64,000 nucleotides of DNA. Origin: Pseudomonas sp. TCU-HL1. GTDB taxonomy: Bacteria > Pseudomonadota > Gammaproteobacteria > Pseudomonadales > Pseudomonadaceae. Each line of letters begins with the position of its first letter. Position 1 is the stretch's first letter. The stretch covers positions 1,798,001 to 1,862,000 of the forward strand of contig NZ_CP015992.1 of NCBI RefSeq assembly GCF_001708505.1. The letters are read 5' to 3'. A model generated the notes under the pieces. It searched no databases. It saw only the letters and a list, made by a program, of their open reading frames with translations, and was not told where the DNA came from. This document shows, in pieces, positions 52,503 through 62,785 of the stretch. The position numbers and the translations under genes were made by a program.

Positions 52503-53630
52503 ATGCCGATCCAGACTCTTTTCCGCCTCGACGAACTCGACCCGCAGCACTGGGATGCCCTGCTGCCGGACGACCAGCCCTTTTTACGCCATGCCTTTCT
52601 TTCGACCCTGGAGGAAAGTGGCAGTGTGGGCGGCCGCAGCGGCTGGCACCCGGCGCACCATCTTTTGCGTGGCGCGTCGGGTGAATTGAGGGCCGCACTG
52701 CCGGCTTACCTCAAGAGTCATTCCTACGGCGAATACGTGTTCGACTGGAGCTGGGCCGATGCCTGCCAGCGCGCCGGCATCCGTTATTACCCGAAGTTGC
52801 TGGCCGCAGTGCCTTTCACCCCGGTCGGCGGGGCGCGGCTATTGGCGGTGGATGATTCGGCGGCGAGGGAACTGCTGGATGCCGTCGTCGCCGATGTGAG
52901 CGCCGATGGGTTGTCCGGGCTGCACATCAATTTCACCGACGCCTTTGCCGATCGCCATCTGCATGGCCGCGAAGGTTGGCTGGAGCGCCTGGGTTGCCAG
53001 TTCCATTGGCGCAACCATGGTTATCGGGATTTCCAGGACTTTCTCGACGCGCTGAGCTCGCGTAAGCGCAAGCAGATCCGCAAGGAGCGAGAGCAGGTGG
53101 CGGGGCTGGGGATCGAGTTCCAGTGGCTGCAGGGGGATGCGCTGAGCGAGGCGGACTGGGATTTCGTCTACGCCTGCTATGCCAACACCTACCGGGTGCG
53201 TGGCCAGGCGCCTTATCTGACACGCACCTTCTTCAGCCTGCTGGCGGAGCGCATGCCGCAAGCCATTCGCGTTGTCCTGGCGCTGCAAAGCGGCCGGCCG
53301 GTGGCCATGGCGTTCTCGCTACGAGGCGGCGATACCCTGTACGGGCGCTACTGGGGGTGTCTGGCGGAGTTCGATCGGCTGCACTTCGAGACGTGCTTCT
53401 ACCAGGGCATCGACCAGGCCATTGTCACGGGGCTCCAGCGCTTCGATGCCGGGGCCCAGGGTGAGCACAAGTTGATTCGGGGATTCGAGCCGGTGATCAC
53501 CCGCTCCTGGCACTGGCTGGCCCATCCTGGCTTACGTGCCGCGGTGGACGATTTCCTGGTGCAGGAGCGGGGAGGGGTGCTGGCCTACGCCGAGGAGGCG
53601 CGAGACCTGCTGCCCTATCGGCGGGACTGA
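52503..53630 (+). CDS. FemAB/GNAT-like acyltransferase (COG3146 type)
   Basis: 375 residues. FLRHAFLSTLEESGSVGGRS and HHLLRGASGELRAALPAYLK, then HSYGEYVFDWSWADA, are the start of this family. SSRKRKQIRKEREQV is the conserved basic helix, and YGRYWGCLAEFDRLHFETCF with YQGIDQAI is the C-terminal GNAT half. FemAB-like proteins transfer amino acids or acyl groups to peptidoglycan precursors, but for this family the substrate is unknown. The start at ATG 52503 lies after the ccoM terminator. Confidence 0.75.
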   Translation: MPIQTLFRLDELDPQHWDALLPDDQPFLRHAFLSTLEESGSVGGRSGWHPAHHLLRGASGELRAALPAYLKSHSYGEYVFDWSWADACQRAGIRYYPKLLAAVPFTPVGGARLLAVDDSAARELLDAVVADVSADGLSGLHINFTDAFADRHLHGREGWLERLGCQFHWRNHGYRDFQDFLDALSSRKRKQIRKEREQVAGLGIEFQWLQGDALSEADWDFVYACYANTYRVRGQAPYLTRTFFSLLAERMPQAIRVVLALQSGRPVAMAFSLRGGDTLYGRYWGCLAEFDRLHFETCFYQGIDQAIVTGLQRFDAGAQGEHKLIRGFEPVITRSWHWLAHPGLRAAVDDFLVQERGGVLAYAEEARDLLPYRRD

Positions 53631-53915
53631 TCAGCCGATCTGAGTGGGTTCGGGGGTGGCGGTGTTGCCGCCCCACTCGAGGAAGCGGATTTTGTGGACT
53701 TCACCTTCGCTGTCTTCGTAGACGAGGGTGACGGGCACTACGCCTGTTTTCCCGGACGTGTCGGTGCGGTGCAGCACCTTCTGAATATCGACGTCCATCC
53801 CGTAGTGGTAATCCACCGGCGCGAGGCCGGAGCCTTGATTCTGAATGCCTTCCTGGGCGAATACGCTGGGTGCGAGGCTAGTGAGCAGGGCGCTTACAAC
53901 CGAGGCCATTTTCAT
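53631..53915 (-). CDS. DUF2790-family exported protein
   Basis: 94 residues. A short Sec signal (SVVSALLTSLAPSVFA) is followed by VDYHYGMDVDIQKVLHRTDT, then VPVTLVYEDSEGEVHKIRFL, the pattern of small Pseudomonas DUF2790 periplasmic proteins, here without the usual Cys pair. The stop is immediately adjacent to the stop of the convergent acyltransferase gene (no gap). Function unknown. Confidence 0.7.
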   Translation of the reverse strand: MKMASVVSALLTSLAPSVFAQEGIQNQGSGLAPVDYHYGMDVDIQKVLHRTDTSGKTGVVPVTLVYEDSEGEVHKIRFLEWGGNTATPEPTQIG

Positions 53916-54261
53916 AGGGCTTGTATTCCTCTGTTGGGTTTCGCTGACAAGGGACTTTATCTGACCGACTGAGAACGGTTAGTTCAGCGCTGCGTTCCGA
54001 TGACCCCGCTTTGATCGTTTTTTGATCGCCCTGAATCGCCCGTGTTTGAGGTGCTGCGACCGTTTGTCGCAGATGCGGAAATTTTCTCCTTTCTGGTCTA
54101 GCGAAGCGCTCTCTCCATGCCGGCAGCACCACTGGTCGTGGTGCACGAGTGCGGGATTCGAAGGGGCACGGGCTAGGAGGGGTGACGCCGGGAAAACCGG
54201 GAGCGGGTGCGCATGGCGCACCCGGCTGGGCAGCAGGTCCACGCTCCAGGAACATGGATGT
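53916..54261. other. Intergenic region between the DUF2790-type and ABC exporter genes
   Basis: 346 bp. The first 150 bp should contain the DUF2790 promoter. A 9-bp stem, CGGGTGCGC/GCGCACCCG, with an ATG loop at 54204-54224 lies 37 bp after the ABC exporter stop (minus strand) and may be its terminator. No credible ORF. Confidence 0.5.
54204..54224 (-). terminator. Hairpin after the ABC exporter gene
   Basis: A perfect 9-bp stem with a three-base loop. On the minus strand it is followed by CTCCCGGTTTTC, a weak T-run. Confidence 0.5.
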
Positions 54262-56094
<1,833 letters not shown>

Positions 56095-56149
56095 GGGGAC
56101 CATCCTGGTAAAGGCCAGGGGGCCGGGCTTCCTGCCCGGCCCGCGGGGC

Positions 56150-56704
56150 TCAGAGGCGTTTTGCCGAGAGGATCACCACCGGCTTCAGCGGAACGTTCTG
56201 GTACATGCCGCGATTGCCGGTGGGCACGTTGGCGATCTGGTCGACGACGTCCATGCCGCGCACGACCTTGCCGAATACGGCGTAGCCGAAGTCGCGGCCG
56301 CCGTGGTCGAGGAAGGCGTTGTCCTTGTGGTTGATGAAGAACTGGCTGGTGGCCGAATCCACGACCTGGGTGCGGGCCATGGCCAGGGTACCGCGCAGGT
56401 TTTGCAAGCCATTGTCCGCTTCGTTCTTGATCGGCTCGCGGGTGTCTTTCTCGTTGAAGTCACCATCGAAGCCGCCGCCCTGGATCATGAATCCGGGAAT
56501 GACGCGGTGGAACACGGTGCCGTTGTAGAAGCCGGCGTCCACGTAGTCGAGGAAGTTCTTCACGCTCGCCGGGGCCTTGTCGGCATCCAGTTCCACTTCG
56601 ATCTCCCCGGCACTGGTGGTCAGCAGTACGTGGGGCTTGTCGGCGGCCAGCAGATTGAAAGAGACGAGCAGGGCGCAGGCGCCCAGGACGAGTTTTTTCA
56701 GCAT
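56150..56704 (-). CDS. ppiA: Periplasmic cyclophilin-type peptidyl-prolyl isomerase
   Basis: 184 residues. A Sec signal ends near NLLAAD (residue 21). The cyclophilin core has FHRVIPGFMIQGGGF (catalytic Arg), the conserved FFIN of SQFFINHKDNAFLDH, and FGYAVFGKVVRGMDVVDQIA. As in E. coli PpiA, the human Trp121 position is Phe, so cyclosporin affinity should be low. The start overlaps the stop of the alpha/beta hydrolase gene by 7 bp (ATGCTGA), so the two are coupled. Confidence 0.92.
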   Translation of the reverse strand: MLKKLVLGACALLVSFNLLAADKPHVLLTTSAGEIEVELDADKAPASVKNFLDYVDAGFYNGTVFHRVIPGFMIQGGGFDGDFNEKDTREPIKNEADNGLQNLRGTLAMARTQVVDSATSQFFINHKDNAFLDHGGRDFGYAVFGKVVRGMDVVDQIANVPTGNRGMYQNVPLKPVVILSAKRL

Positions 56705-57507
56705 GGTTTCGGGTCCTTGTTACGCTCCACTTCGGCCAGGAAGTCGAGCAGGGTGGCGTTGAATCGTTCGGGTTGGTCCAGCGGTGTGGCGTGGCGTGAG
56801 TTTTCGATGACGACCAGGCGCGCGTTCGGCAGTTCTTTCACATAGGTTTCCTTCTGCGCAACCGGGGTGTAGTCGCGATCGGCTGTGATCACCAGCGTCG
56901 GACAGAGGATACGCCCGAGGCGTTCGCGCACGCCCCAGCCGATGATGGCGTCGAGGGCACAGAGGTAGGCGCGCTTGTCGTTCTGCGGCCAGCGCTCCTC
57001 GATCTTGCGGCGCAGATCGGCCTGTTCGGGCAGCGGGAACAGCAGGCCGCCAAGGGCCTTGGCGATGCTGTCGAGGCTGAGCAGGCGCGAGAGTGTCCAG
57101 CGCTTGGCGATTTCCAGGAAATCCTTCGGTGAGCGGGGTTTGACCTCGGGGCCGCTGTTGACGATGGTCAGGCTTCTCAGCAGCTCCGGGTGATCGACGC
57201 CAAGCTGGAAGCCGATCATGCCGCCCATGCTGATGCCCACTAGATGCACGTCGACCAGTCCCAGATGCTCGATCAGGGCCGCCAGGTCATCGGCGAACAT
57301 GGCGATGCTGTAGCGTTCGCGGGGCTTGTCGGAGCGGCCGTGGCCGCGCACATCGATGACGACGACCCGGTAATGCGCGGCAAGCGCAGGGACCTGATAT
57401 TCCCAGTCACGGGTACTGGAGCCTAACCCGTGAACCAGCACCACCGGCATGCCATGACCGTAATCTTCGTAATGCAGCTGGCACCCGTCATTCTCGAAAT
57501 AGGACAT
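56698..57507 (-). CDS. Alpha/beta hydrolase
   Basis: 269 residues from ATG 57507 (AGGAGG upstream). Oxyanion motif VLVHGLGSSTRDW, nucleophile elbow LVGISMGGMIG with Ser, acid in VITADRDYTP, and His in NSRHATPLDQPERFN complete the triad. It resembles esterases, lactonases and 3-oxoadipate enol-lactonase-like enzymes; the substrate is not readable. It is the first gene of a two-gene unit with ppiA. Confidence 0.85.
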   Translation of the reverse strand: MSYFENDGCQLHYEDYGHGMPVVLVHGLGSSTRDWEYQVPALAAHYRVVVIDVRGHGRSDKPRERYSIAMFADDLAALIEHLGLVDVHLVGISMGGMIGFQLGVDHPELLRSLTIVNSGPEVKPRSPKDFLEIAKRWTLSRLLSLDSIAKALGGLLFPLPEQADLRRKIEERWPQNDKRAYLCALDAIIGWGVRERLGRILCPTLVITADRDYTPVAQKETYVKELPNARLVVIENSRHATPLDQPERFNATLLDFLAEVERNKDPKPC

Positions 57508-57521
57508 TGGCTGACCTCCTG

Positions 57522-58448
57522 TCAGGCGCTGGGGAGCGGGGCGGCGAAGGGGGCGTCCAGCGGGGCGGAATCGAAGGTCTTGATCAGCTCGACCAGAATC
57601 TGCGACGCCGGCCCGAGTGCCTTGTCCTTGTTGGCATAGAGATAGAACGAGGGATGGCGGCTGCCACCCTGTTCCATGGGCAGTGGCTTGAGCTGGCCTT
57701 CCTTGAGTTCCCGCTCGATCAGGTGGCACGGCAGCCAGGCAAATCCGAGGCCGCTGCTGACGAAGTTGGTGGCTGTGGACAGGCTGCCCACGGTCCAGCG
57801 CTGTTCCGCGCCCAGCCAGCCGACGTTGCGCGGCTGGGTACGGCCGGTGTCGCGAATCACGACTTGCAGCTGGCTTTCCAGATCCTGGAAGTTGATCTGC
57901 CGCTGTAGCCGGTGCAAAGGATGGTCCGGGTGGGCGACCGCGATGAACTCCACCGAACAGAGCCCCGCCCCCAGGTAGCCCTGGATGTCCAGGGTAGTAA
58001 TGGCCAGGTCGGCCGAGCCCTCCAGCAGCACTTCCTCGACGCCGGACAGGACTTCCTCGCGCAGGCGCACACGGCAGCCACGGCTCTGCGGCATGAAAGC
58101 GGAGAGGGCGCGCACCAGGCGGGCATTGGGGTACGCCGCGTCGACGACCAGGCGCACCTCGGCTTCCCAGCCCTGTTCCATATGATGGGCCAGCTCTTCC
58201 AGCTGGCTCGCCTGCTTGACCAGCTGACGCGAGCGCCGCAGCAGCACTTCGCCCGCTTCGGTCAACACGGCCTTGCGGCCTTCGATGCGCAACAGCGGCA
58301 CGCCCAGTTGTTCCTGCATGCGCGCAACCGTGTAGCTGACCGACGATTGCGAGCGGTGCGTGGCTTCGGCCGCCTGGGCGAAACCGCCGTGGTCGACCAC
58401 CGCCTGCAGGGTTCGCCACTGGTCCAGGGTTACGCGCGGGGCTTTCAT
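57522..58448 (-). CDS. LysR-family transcriptional regulator
   Basis: 308 residues. The HTH is LQAVVDHGGFAQAAEATHRS, then QSSVSYTVARMQEQLG. The effector domain follows, with LVVDAAYPNARLVRALSAFM. GAGGAG precedes ATG 58448. It is collinear with the hydrolase gene, only 14 bp upstream of it, so it may be co-transcribed with its target rather than divergent. Confidence 0.88.
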   Translation of the reverse strand: MKAPRVTLDQWRTLQAVVDHGGFAQAAEATHRSQSSVSYTVARMQEQLGVPLLRIEGRKAVLTEAGEVLLRRSRQLVKQASQLEELAHHMEQGWEAEVRLVVDAAYPNARLVRALSAFMPQSRGCRVRLREEVLSGVEEVLLEGSADLAITTLDIQGYLGAGLCSVEFIAVAHPDHPLHRLQRQINFQDLESQLQVVIRDTGRTQPRNVGWLGAEQRWTVGSLSTATNFVSSGLGFAWLPCHLIERELKEGQLKPLPMEQGGSRHPSFYLYANKDKALGPASQILVELIKTFDSAPLDAPFAAPLPSA

Positions 58449-58557
58449 GCTGTGCTGCTCCTCTTGTTGCTTATGCCGGCAGATTGCGCGCGCCCATGGC
58501 GCTGATTCCGCTTACGGCCCTCTGTTAAGCTGGCGCCCTCTACTCTGGAGAACGCCC

Positions 58558-58872
58558 ATGAAAAAGCTGTGTTGTGTCGTGCTTGCCTTGCTGCCGACCC
58601 TGACCTTCGCCTACCCCATCGAGGTGGAGAAACAGTACAACGGCGCCGAGATCGTCTACGACACCACCGATATCGATAACAACCTGGCGGCCATCAACAT
58701 CCAGAACGTCGGCGGCACCACGGCCGAATGCAAGGCGGTATTCGTCAACGGCCCGGAAACCCCCAAGGTGCGCAAGGCCATTATCGAGAGCGGCAAGAGC
58801 GCTTACCTGACCGCCAATTTCAGCCGCGTGGTGCTCAAGCTGCGCATCAAGCTGACCTGTAATCCCAAGTAA
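58558..58872 (+). CDS. Small exported protein of unknown function
   Basis: 104 residues. A signal peptide ends near TLTFAYP (residue 19). The mature part is a small beta-protein with one Cys pair (AECKAV and LTCNPK), predicted to be a periplasmic immunoglobulin-like domain (LAAINIQNVGGTTAECKAVF, then VNGPETPKVRK). Members of this family are widely mis-annotated as 3-phosphoglycerate kinase; no kinase motif is present. GGAG precedes the ATG. Confidence 0.7.
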   Translation: MKKLCCVVLALLPTLTFAYPIEVEKQYNGAEIVYDTTDIDNNLAAINIQNVGGTTAECKAVFVNGPETPKVRKAIIESGKSAYLTANFSRVVLKLRIKLTCNPK

Positions 58873-59031
58873 TCGGGACAAGGTTCGGGCACAGGAATCA
58901 GCCTAGTGCCCCGCTCTGGACAAATCAACTTTCTTGATGCTTTGCAGCGGATATTTACGCTTTTTAATCGATTTATGACGAACTAATCTGCGCCCCATCG
59001 ACCTGTTCAACCCCCGATGGAGGTAGCCCCA

Positions 59032-59631
59032 ATGTCCCGCGTACTCGTCATCGAAAGCAGCGCCCGCCAACAAGGTTCCGTTTCTCGCCAGCTCACCCAG
59101 GATTTCTTCGCCAAGTGGCAAGTCGCCCACCCGGCCGATGAAATCAAGGTTCGCGATCTCGCTGTTGACCAGGTGCCGCACCTCGATGCCGATCTGCTGG
59201 GTGGCTGGATGAAGCCGGCCGACCAACAGAGCGAAAGCGAGAAGGTTGCCCTGGAGCGTTCGAACCTGCTGACGGAAGAGCTGCTGGCTGCCGATGTCCT
59301 GGTCATGGCGGCGCCCATGTACAACTTCGCCATTCCCAGCACCCTGAAATCCTGGCTCGACCACGTGCTGCGCGCTGGCGTCACCTTCAAGTACACCGAA
59401 ACCGGCCCCAAGGGCCTGCTGACCGGCAAGCGCGCCATCGTCCTGACCGCTCGTGGCGGCATCTACTCCGGCAGCCCGATGGATCACCAGGAGCCCTACC
59501 TGCGCCAGGCCATGAGCTTCATCGGCATCCATGACGTGACCTTCATCCACGCCGAAGGCCTGAACATGGGGGGTGAGTTCCAGGAAAAAGGGCTGGCCTT
59601 TGCCAAGGCCCAGTTGGCCCAGGTGGCCTGA
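59032..59631 (+). CDS. azoR: FMN-dependent NADH-azoreductase
   Basis: 199 residues, close to E. coli AzoR (about 200). The FMN-binding loop is IESSARQQGSVSRQL, then APMYNFAIPSTLKSWLDHVL and TARGGIYSGSPMDHQEPYLR. GGAGG at 59019-59023 favours ATG 59032 over the in-frame ATG at 59017. A homodimer reducing azo dyes and quinones with NADH. It is paralogous to the gene at the left edge of the window. An intrinsic terminator follows. Confidence 0.92.
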   Translation: MSRVLVIESSARQQGSVSRQLTQDFFAKWQVAHPADEIKVRDLAVDQVPHLDADLLGGWMKPADQQSESEKVALERSNLLTEELLAADVLVMAAPMYNFAIPSTLKSWLDHVLRAGVTFKYTETGPKGLLTGKRAIVLTARGGIYSGSPMDHQEPYLRQAMSFIGIHDVTFIHAEGLNMGGEFQEKGLAFAKAQLAQVA

Positions 59632-59691
59632 TTCACTGCTCCGCTCCCCGCTCCTCCTGGTGCGCCTTGGCTCCTTGAGCGCACCCTGTCT

Positions 59692-59720
59692 GCCCGGCCT
59701 GGTTCAGGTCGGGCTTTTTT
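59692..59720 (+). terminator. Intrinsic terminator of azoR
   Basis: Stem GCCCGGCCT/AGGTCGGGC (9 bp, one G-U pair), loop GGTTC, then six T. Confidence 0.9.
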
Positions 59721-59795
59721 CATTGGGAAATGGGCGACAGATCTGGCTCATACCTCGGCATGACTTCGCGACATGCCCCATCGTGGCCAAACACC

Positions 59796-59837
59796 TGTGG
59801 GAGCGAATTCATTCGCGAATGAATTCGCTCCCACAGG
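59796..59837. repeat. Complete REP palindrome
   Basis: TGTGGGAGCGAATTCATTCG then CGAATGAATTCGCTCCCACA; the core is identical to the copy at 52068. Confidence 0.85.
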
Positions 59838-60024
59838 CAGCCTCCATCCTCCCTGCGCGCCGTCCATGCCGTTTTCAACAACGCTGAGGACGGCCCTGCC
59901 CGGATGGTCAGCTTTGCGCCTTGTTAAGCTTTCGCTCGCGGCAAGGAAGGCGTATGTTCGCCGGCTGCTTTGCGAGGCCCCTGATGATTTCGCTCCATTC
60001 CCAGTCCTGCGCGCCGAGGTGGCC

Positions 60025-60921
60025 ATGAAACTGTCTGGCCGCGGCGTTGCGCTGTCGCTGATAGCTTCCGTCCTGTTTGCCCTGATGCCCGGCTACGTGC
60101 GCGAACTTGCGCCGCTGGACGGCGTGCAGGTGTTTGCCCAGCGTGTGCTCTGGTCGATTCCGGTTGTGTTGTTGTTGCTGGTGCTGACCCGCCAGTGGCC
60201 AGCTTTCATCGCGGTACTCGGGCGTTTGCGGCGTGAGCCGTTGCTGCTGGCCGCCCTGCCGTTGGCGGCGGTGCTCATCGGCCTGCAATGGGGGCTGTTC
60301 CTCTGGGCGCCCTTGCAGGGACGGATGCTGGAGGTGTCCCTCGGCTACTTCCTGCTGCCGCTGGCGATGGTGGTAGCCGGGCGGGTCTTCTACGCCGAGC
60401 GGCTGCGGCCGCTGCAACTGCTGGCCGTCGCGTGCGCGGTGATGGGCGTACTCCACGAACTCTGGCTGACGCGAGCCTTCTCCTGGCTGACCCTGATTAC
60501 CGCCCTGGGTTACCCGCCTTACTTCATGCTGCGTCGCTGGATGAGGCTGGATGCGCTGTCCGGCTTCATCCTGGAAATGGCCGTGCTGGCCCCACTGGCC
60601 ATCTGGCTGATCGTCAGCTTCTCGCCACCCGGAGCGTTCAGCCAGTCGCCACAGCTCTGGTGGCTGATACCGGGCCTCGGCCTGCTGGGCACCCTGGCCT
60701 TTGCCGCCATGATGGCGTCCAGCCGCTTGCTGCCCCTGGGGCTCTTCGGAATTCTCGGTTATGTGGAGCCGGTGCTGCTGTTTGCGGTGGCGGTCGCGTT
60801 CCTGGGCGAAGCCTTCAACCCCGCCCAGCTCTGGACCTACCTGCCGATCTGGATGGCGGTGCTGCTGATCGGCTGGGACAGTGCCAATCTATTGCGCAAG
60901 CAGGCTCGCCAAACTCACTAG
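60025..60921 (+). CDS. rarD: RarD/EamA-family transporter
   Basis: 298 residues, ten predicted helices. RGVALSLIASVLFALMPGYV, then LAPLDGVQVFAQRVLWSIPV, GLFLWAPLQGRMLEVSLGYF with LLPLAMVVAGRVFYAERLRP, and LGYVEPVLLFAVAVAFLGEA are the RarD pattern (chloramphenicol-sensitive protein family in the drug/metabolite transporter superfamily). Substrate unknown. GAGG spaced 6 bp supports ATG 60025. Confidence 0.85.
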   Translation: MKLSGRGVALSLIASVLFALMPGYVRELAPLDGVQVFAQRVLWSIPVVLLLLVLTRQWPAFIAVLGRLRREPLLLAALPLAAVLIGLQWGLFLWAPLQGRMLEVSLGYFLLPLAMVVAGRVFYAERLRPLQLLAVACAVMGVLHELWLTRAFSWLTLITALGYPPYFMLRRWMRLDALSGFILEMAVLAPLAIWLIVSFSPPGAFSQSPQLWWLIPGLGLLGTLAFAAMMASSRLLPLGLFGILGYVEPVLLFAVAVAFLGEAFNPAQLWTYLPIWMAVLLIGWDSANLLRKQARQTH

Positions 60922-61050
60922 CACATGGTCCCGCTCATGGGGCGGACTTCGGATTGGGGCTTCCGTCGCTCTGTCGCTCGGAACTCGGGCGTTTGGTCGC
61001 GACTCCGGTTAACCTATGCAGCTGTTTACGCTTTCGACCGAGGTAGCCCT

Positions 61051-62382
61051 GTGTTTTCCCAATTCGCCCTGCACGAACGTCTGCTCAAGGCCGTTGCCGA
61101 ACTCAAATTCGTCGAGCCGACCCCGGTGCAGGTGGCGGCCATCCCGCCGGCCCTTGAAGGGCGCGACCTGCGGGTGACCGCCCAGACCGGCAGCGGCAAG
61201 ACCGCCGCCTTCGTCCTGCCGCTCCTGAACCACCTGATTGGTGAGGCCAAGCCGCGCGAGCGCATCCGTTCGCTGATCCTGCTGCCGACCCGCGAACTGG
61301 CCCAGCAGACGCTGAAGGAAGTCGAGCGCTTCTCCCAGTTCACTTTCATCAAGTCCTGCATCGTCACCGGCGGGGAAGACTTCAAGGTGCAGGCAGCGAT
61401 GTTGCGCAAGCTGCCCGACGTGCTGATTGCCACTCCCGGCCGCCTGATCGAGCACCTCAACTCTGGAACTGTGGACCTGCGCGAGGTGGAGGTGCTGGTA
61501 CTGGACGAGGCCGACCGCATGCTCGACATGGGTTTCGCCGAAGACATGCAGCGCATCACCGAACTTTGCGCCAACCGCAAGCAGACCCTGCTGTTCTCCG
61601 CCACCACCGGTGGCAACGCCCTGCGCGAGGTGGCCAACAATGTGCTACGCGACCCGCTGCACCTGCGCCTGAACAGCATCGACCAGCTCAACGAGAGCAC
61701 CCGCCAGCAGATCATCACGGCCGACCACCCCGAGCACAAAGAGCAACTGGCGCGCTGGCTGCTGGCCAACGAGACCTACCAGAAGGCGATCATCTTCACC
61801 AACACCCGCGTCCAGGCCGATCGCCTGTACGGGCACCTGGTGGCGGGCGGCTACAAGGCGTTCGTGCTCCACGGCGACAAGGACCAGAAAGACCGCAAAC
61901 TGGCCATCGACCGCGTGAAGCAGGGCGGTACCAAGGTATTGGTGGCCACCGATGTGGCCGCTCGCGGACTGGATATCGAAGGCCTGGACCTGGTGATCAA
62001 CTTCGACATGCCGCGCTCTGGCGACGAGTACGTGCACCGCGTCGGTCGCACCGGTCGTGCCGGTGGCGAGGGCCTGGCCATCTCGCTGATCTGCCACAAC
62101 GACTGGAACCTGATGTCGAGCATCGAGCGCTACCTCAAGCAGAGCTTCGAGCGCCGCGTCATCAAGGAGCTCAAGGGTACCTACAGCGGCCCGAAGAAGG
62201 TCAAGGCATCTGGCAAGGCCGTTGGCGTCAAGAAGAAAAAGACCGACAAGAAGGGCGACAAGAAGACCACCACCAAGGCCGCCGCACCCAAGCGCAAGCC
62301 CAGCAAGCCGCGCGACGAATCCCGTGTGGTGAGCGGTGATGGGCTGGCGCCGCTCAAGCGCAAGAAGCCTGCGGCGGAGTAA
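61051..62382 (+). CDS. DEAD-box ATP-dependent RNA helicase
   Basis: 443 residues from GTG 61051 (GAGG at 61040); no ATG fits the N-terminal Q-motif. Motifs in order: FVEPTPVQVAAIP (Q), AQTGSGKTAAF (I), PTRELAQQ (Ia), ATPGRLIEHL (Ib), VLDEADRMLDMGF (II, DEAD), FSATTGG (III, SAT), IIFTNTRVQADRL (IV), LVATDVAARGLDI (V), HRVGRTGRAG (VI). A Lys-rich tail, VGVKKKKTDKKGDKKTTTKA, should bind RNA. It is of the SrmB type and likely acts in ribosome assembly. The DUF1294 gene starts 4 bp after its stop. Confidence 0.92.
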   Translation: MFSQFALHERLLKAVAELKFVEPTPVQVAAIPPALEGRDLRVTAQTGSGKTAAFVLPLLNHLIGEAKPRERIRSLILLPTRELAQQTLKEVERFSQFTFIKSCIVTGGEDFKVQAAMLRKLPDVLIATPGRLIEHLNSGTVDLREVEVLVLDEADRMLDMGFAEDMQRITELCANRKQTLLFSATTGGNALREVANNVLRDPLHLRLNSIDQLNESTRQQIITADHPEHKEQLARWLLANETYQKAIIFTNTRVQADRLYGHLVAGGYKAFVLHGDKDQKDRKLAIDRVKQGGTKVLVATDVAARGLDIEGLDLVINFDMPRSGDEYVHRVGRTGRAGGEGLAISLICHNDWNLMSSIERYLKQSFERRVIKELKGTYSGPKKVKASGKAVGVKKKKTDKKGDKKTTTKAAAPKRKPSKPRDESRVVSGDGLAPLKRKKPAAE

Positions 62383-62385
62383 ATC

Positions 62386-62673
62386 GTGTCAATCGAGCTC
62401 GTCTGGCCCGTCCAGGCGCTGCTGGTCAGCTACTCGGCAATGAGCCTGGTGTGCTTCGTCGCCTATTGGCGGGACAAACGCTTGGCGGTTGCCGGCGAAC
62501 GGCGAATTCCCGAAGCGCGCTTGCACCTGCTGGAACTATTGGGCGGCTGGCCGGGTGGATTGCTGGCCCAGCGGCTGATCCGCCACAAGAACCGCAAGGT
62601 CGCCTATCAGGTAAAGTTCTGGCTGATCGTGGCCGCGCACCTGGGCGTGCTGGGGTACTGGGTGATGCGCTGA
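62386..62673 (+). CDS. DUF1294-family membrane protein
   Basis: 95 residues from GTG 62386 (GGAG upstream). YWRDKRLAVAGERRIPEARL, then HLLELLGGWPGGLLAQRLIR and HKNRKVAYQVKFW are the DUF1294 signature, flanked by two membrane helices. In many proteobacteria the family is fused to a cold-shock domain; here it stands alone but is coupled to an RNA helicase. Function unknown. Confidence 0.85.
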   Translation: MSIELVWPVQALLVSYSAMSLVCFVAYWRDKRLAVAGERRIPEARLHLLELLGGWPGGLLAQRLIRHKNRKVAYQVKFWLIVAAHLGVLGYWVMR

Positions 62674-62700
62674 TGGGGCAGGGCGGATCTGCGGTCCGCT

Positions 62701-62724
62701 TTCGCGAATGAGTTCGCTCCCACA
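62701..62724. repeat. REP half-site
   Basis: TTCGCGAATGAGTTCGCTCC with CACAG, one mismatch from consensus. Confidence 0.65.
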
Positions 62725-62747
62725 GATGCAGAGTCGCTCGGTGTGAC

Positions 62748-62785
62748 GCCCCTCTCCCTTCGGGAGAGGGGCTGGGGGTGAGGGG
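62748..62785. terminator. CTCTCCC/GGGAGAG hairpin element
   Basis: Stem GCCCCTCTCCC/GGGAGAGGGGC (11 bp, loop TTC) followed by TGGGGGTGAGGG. It is a widespread repeat in Pseudomonas, placed here between two convergent genes, so it may terminate both. Its tail resembles the sequence after the C-run at 1068. Confidence 0.65.
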
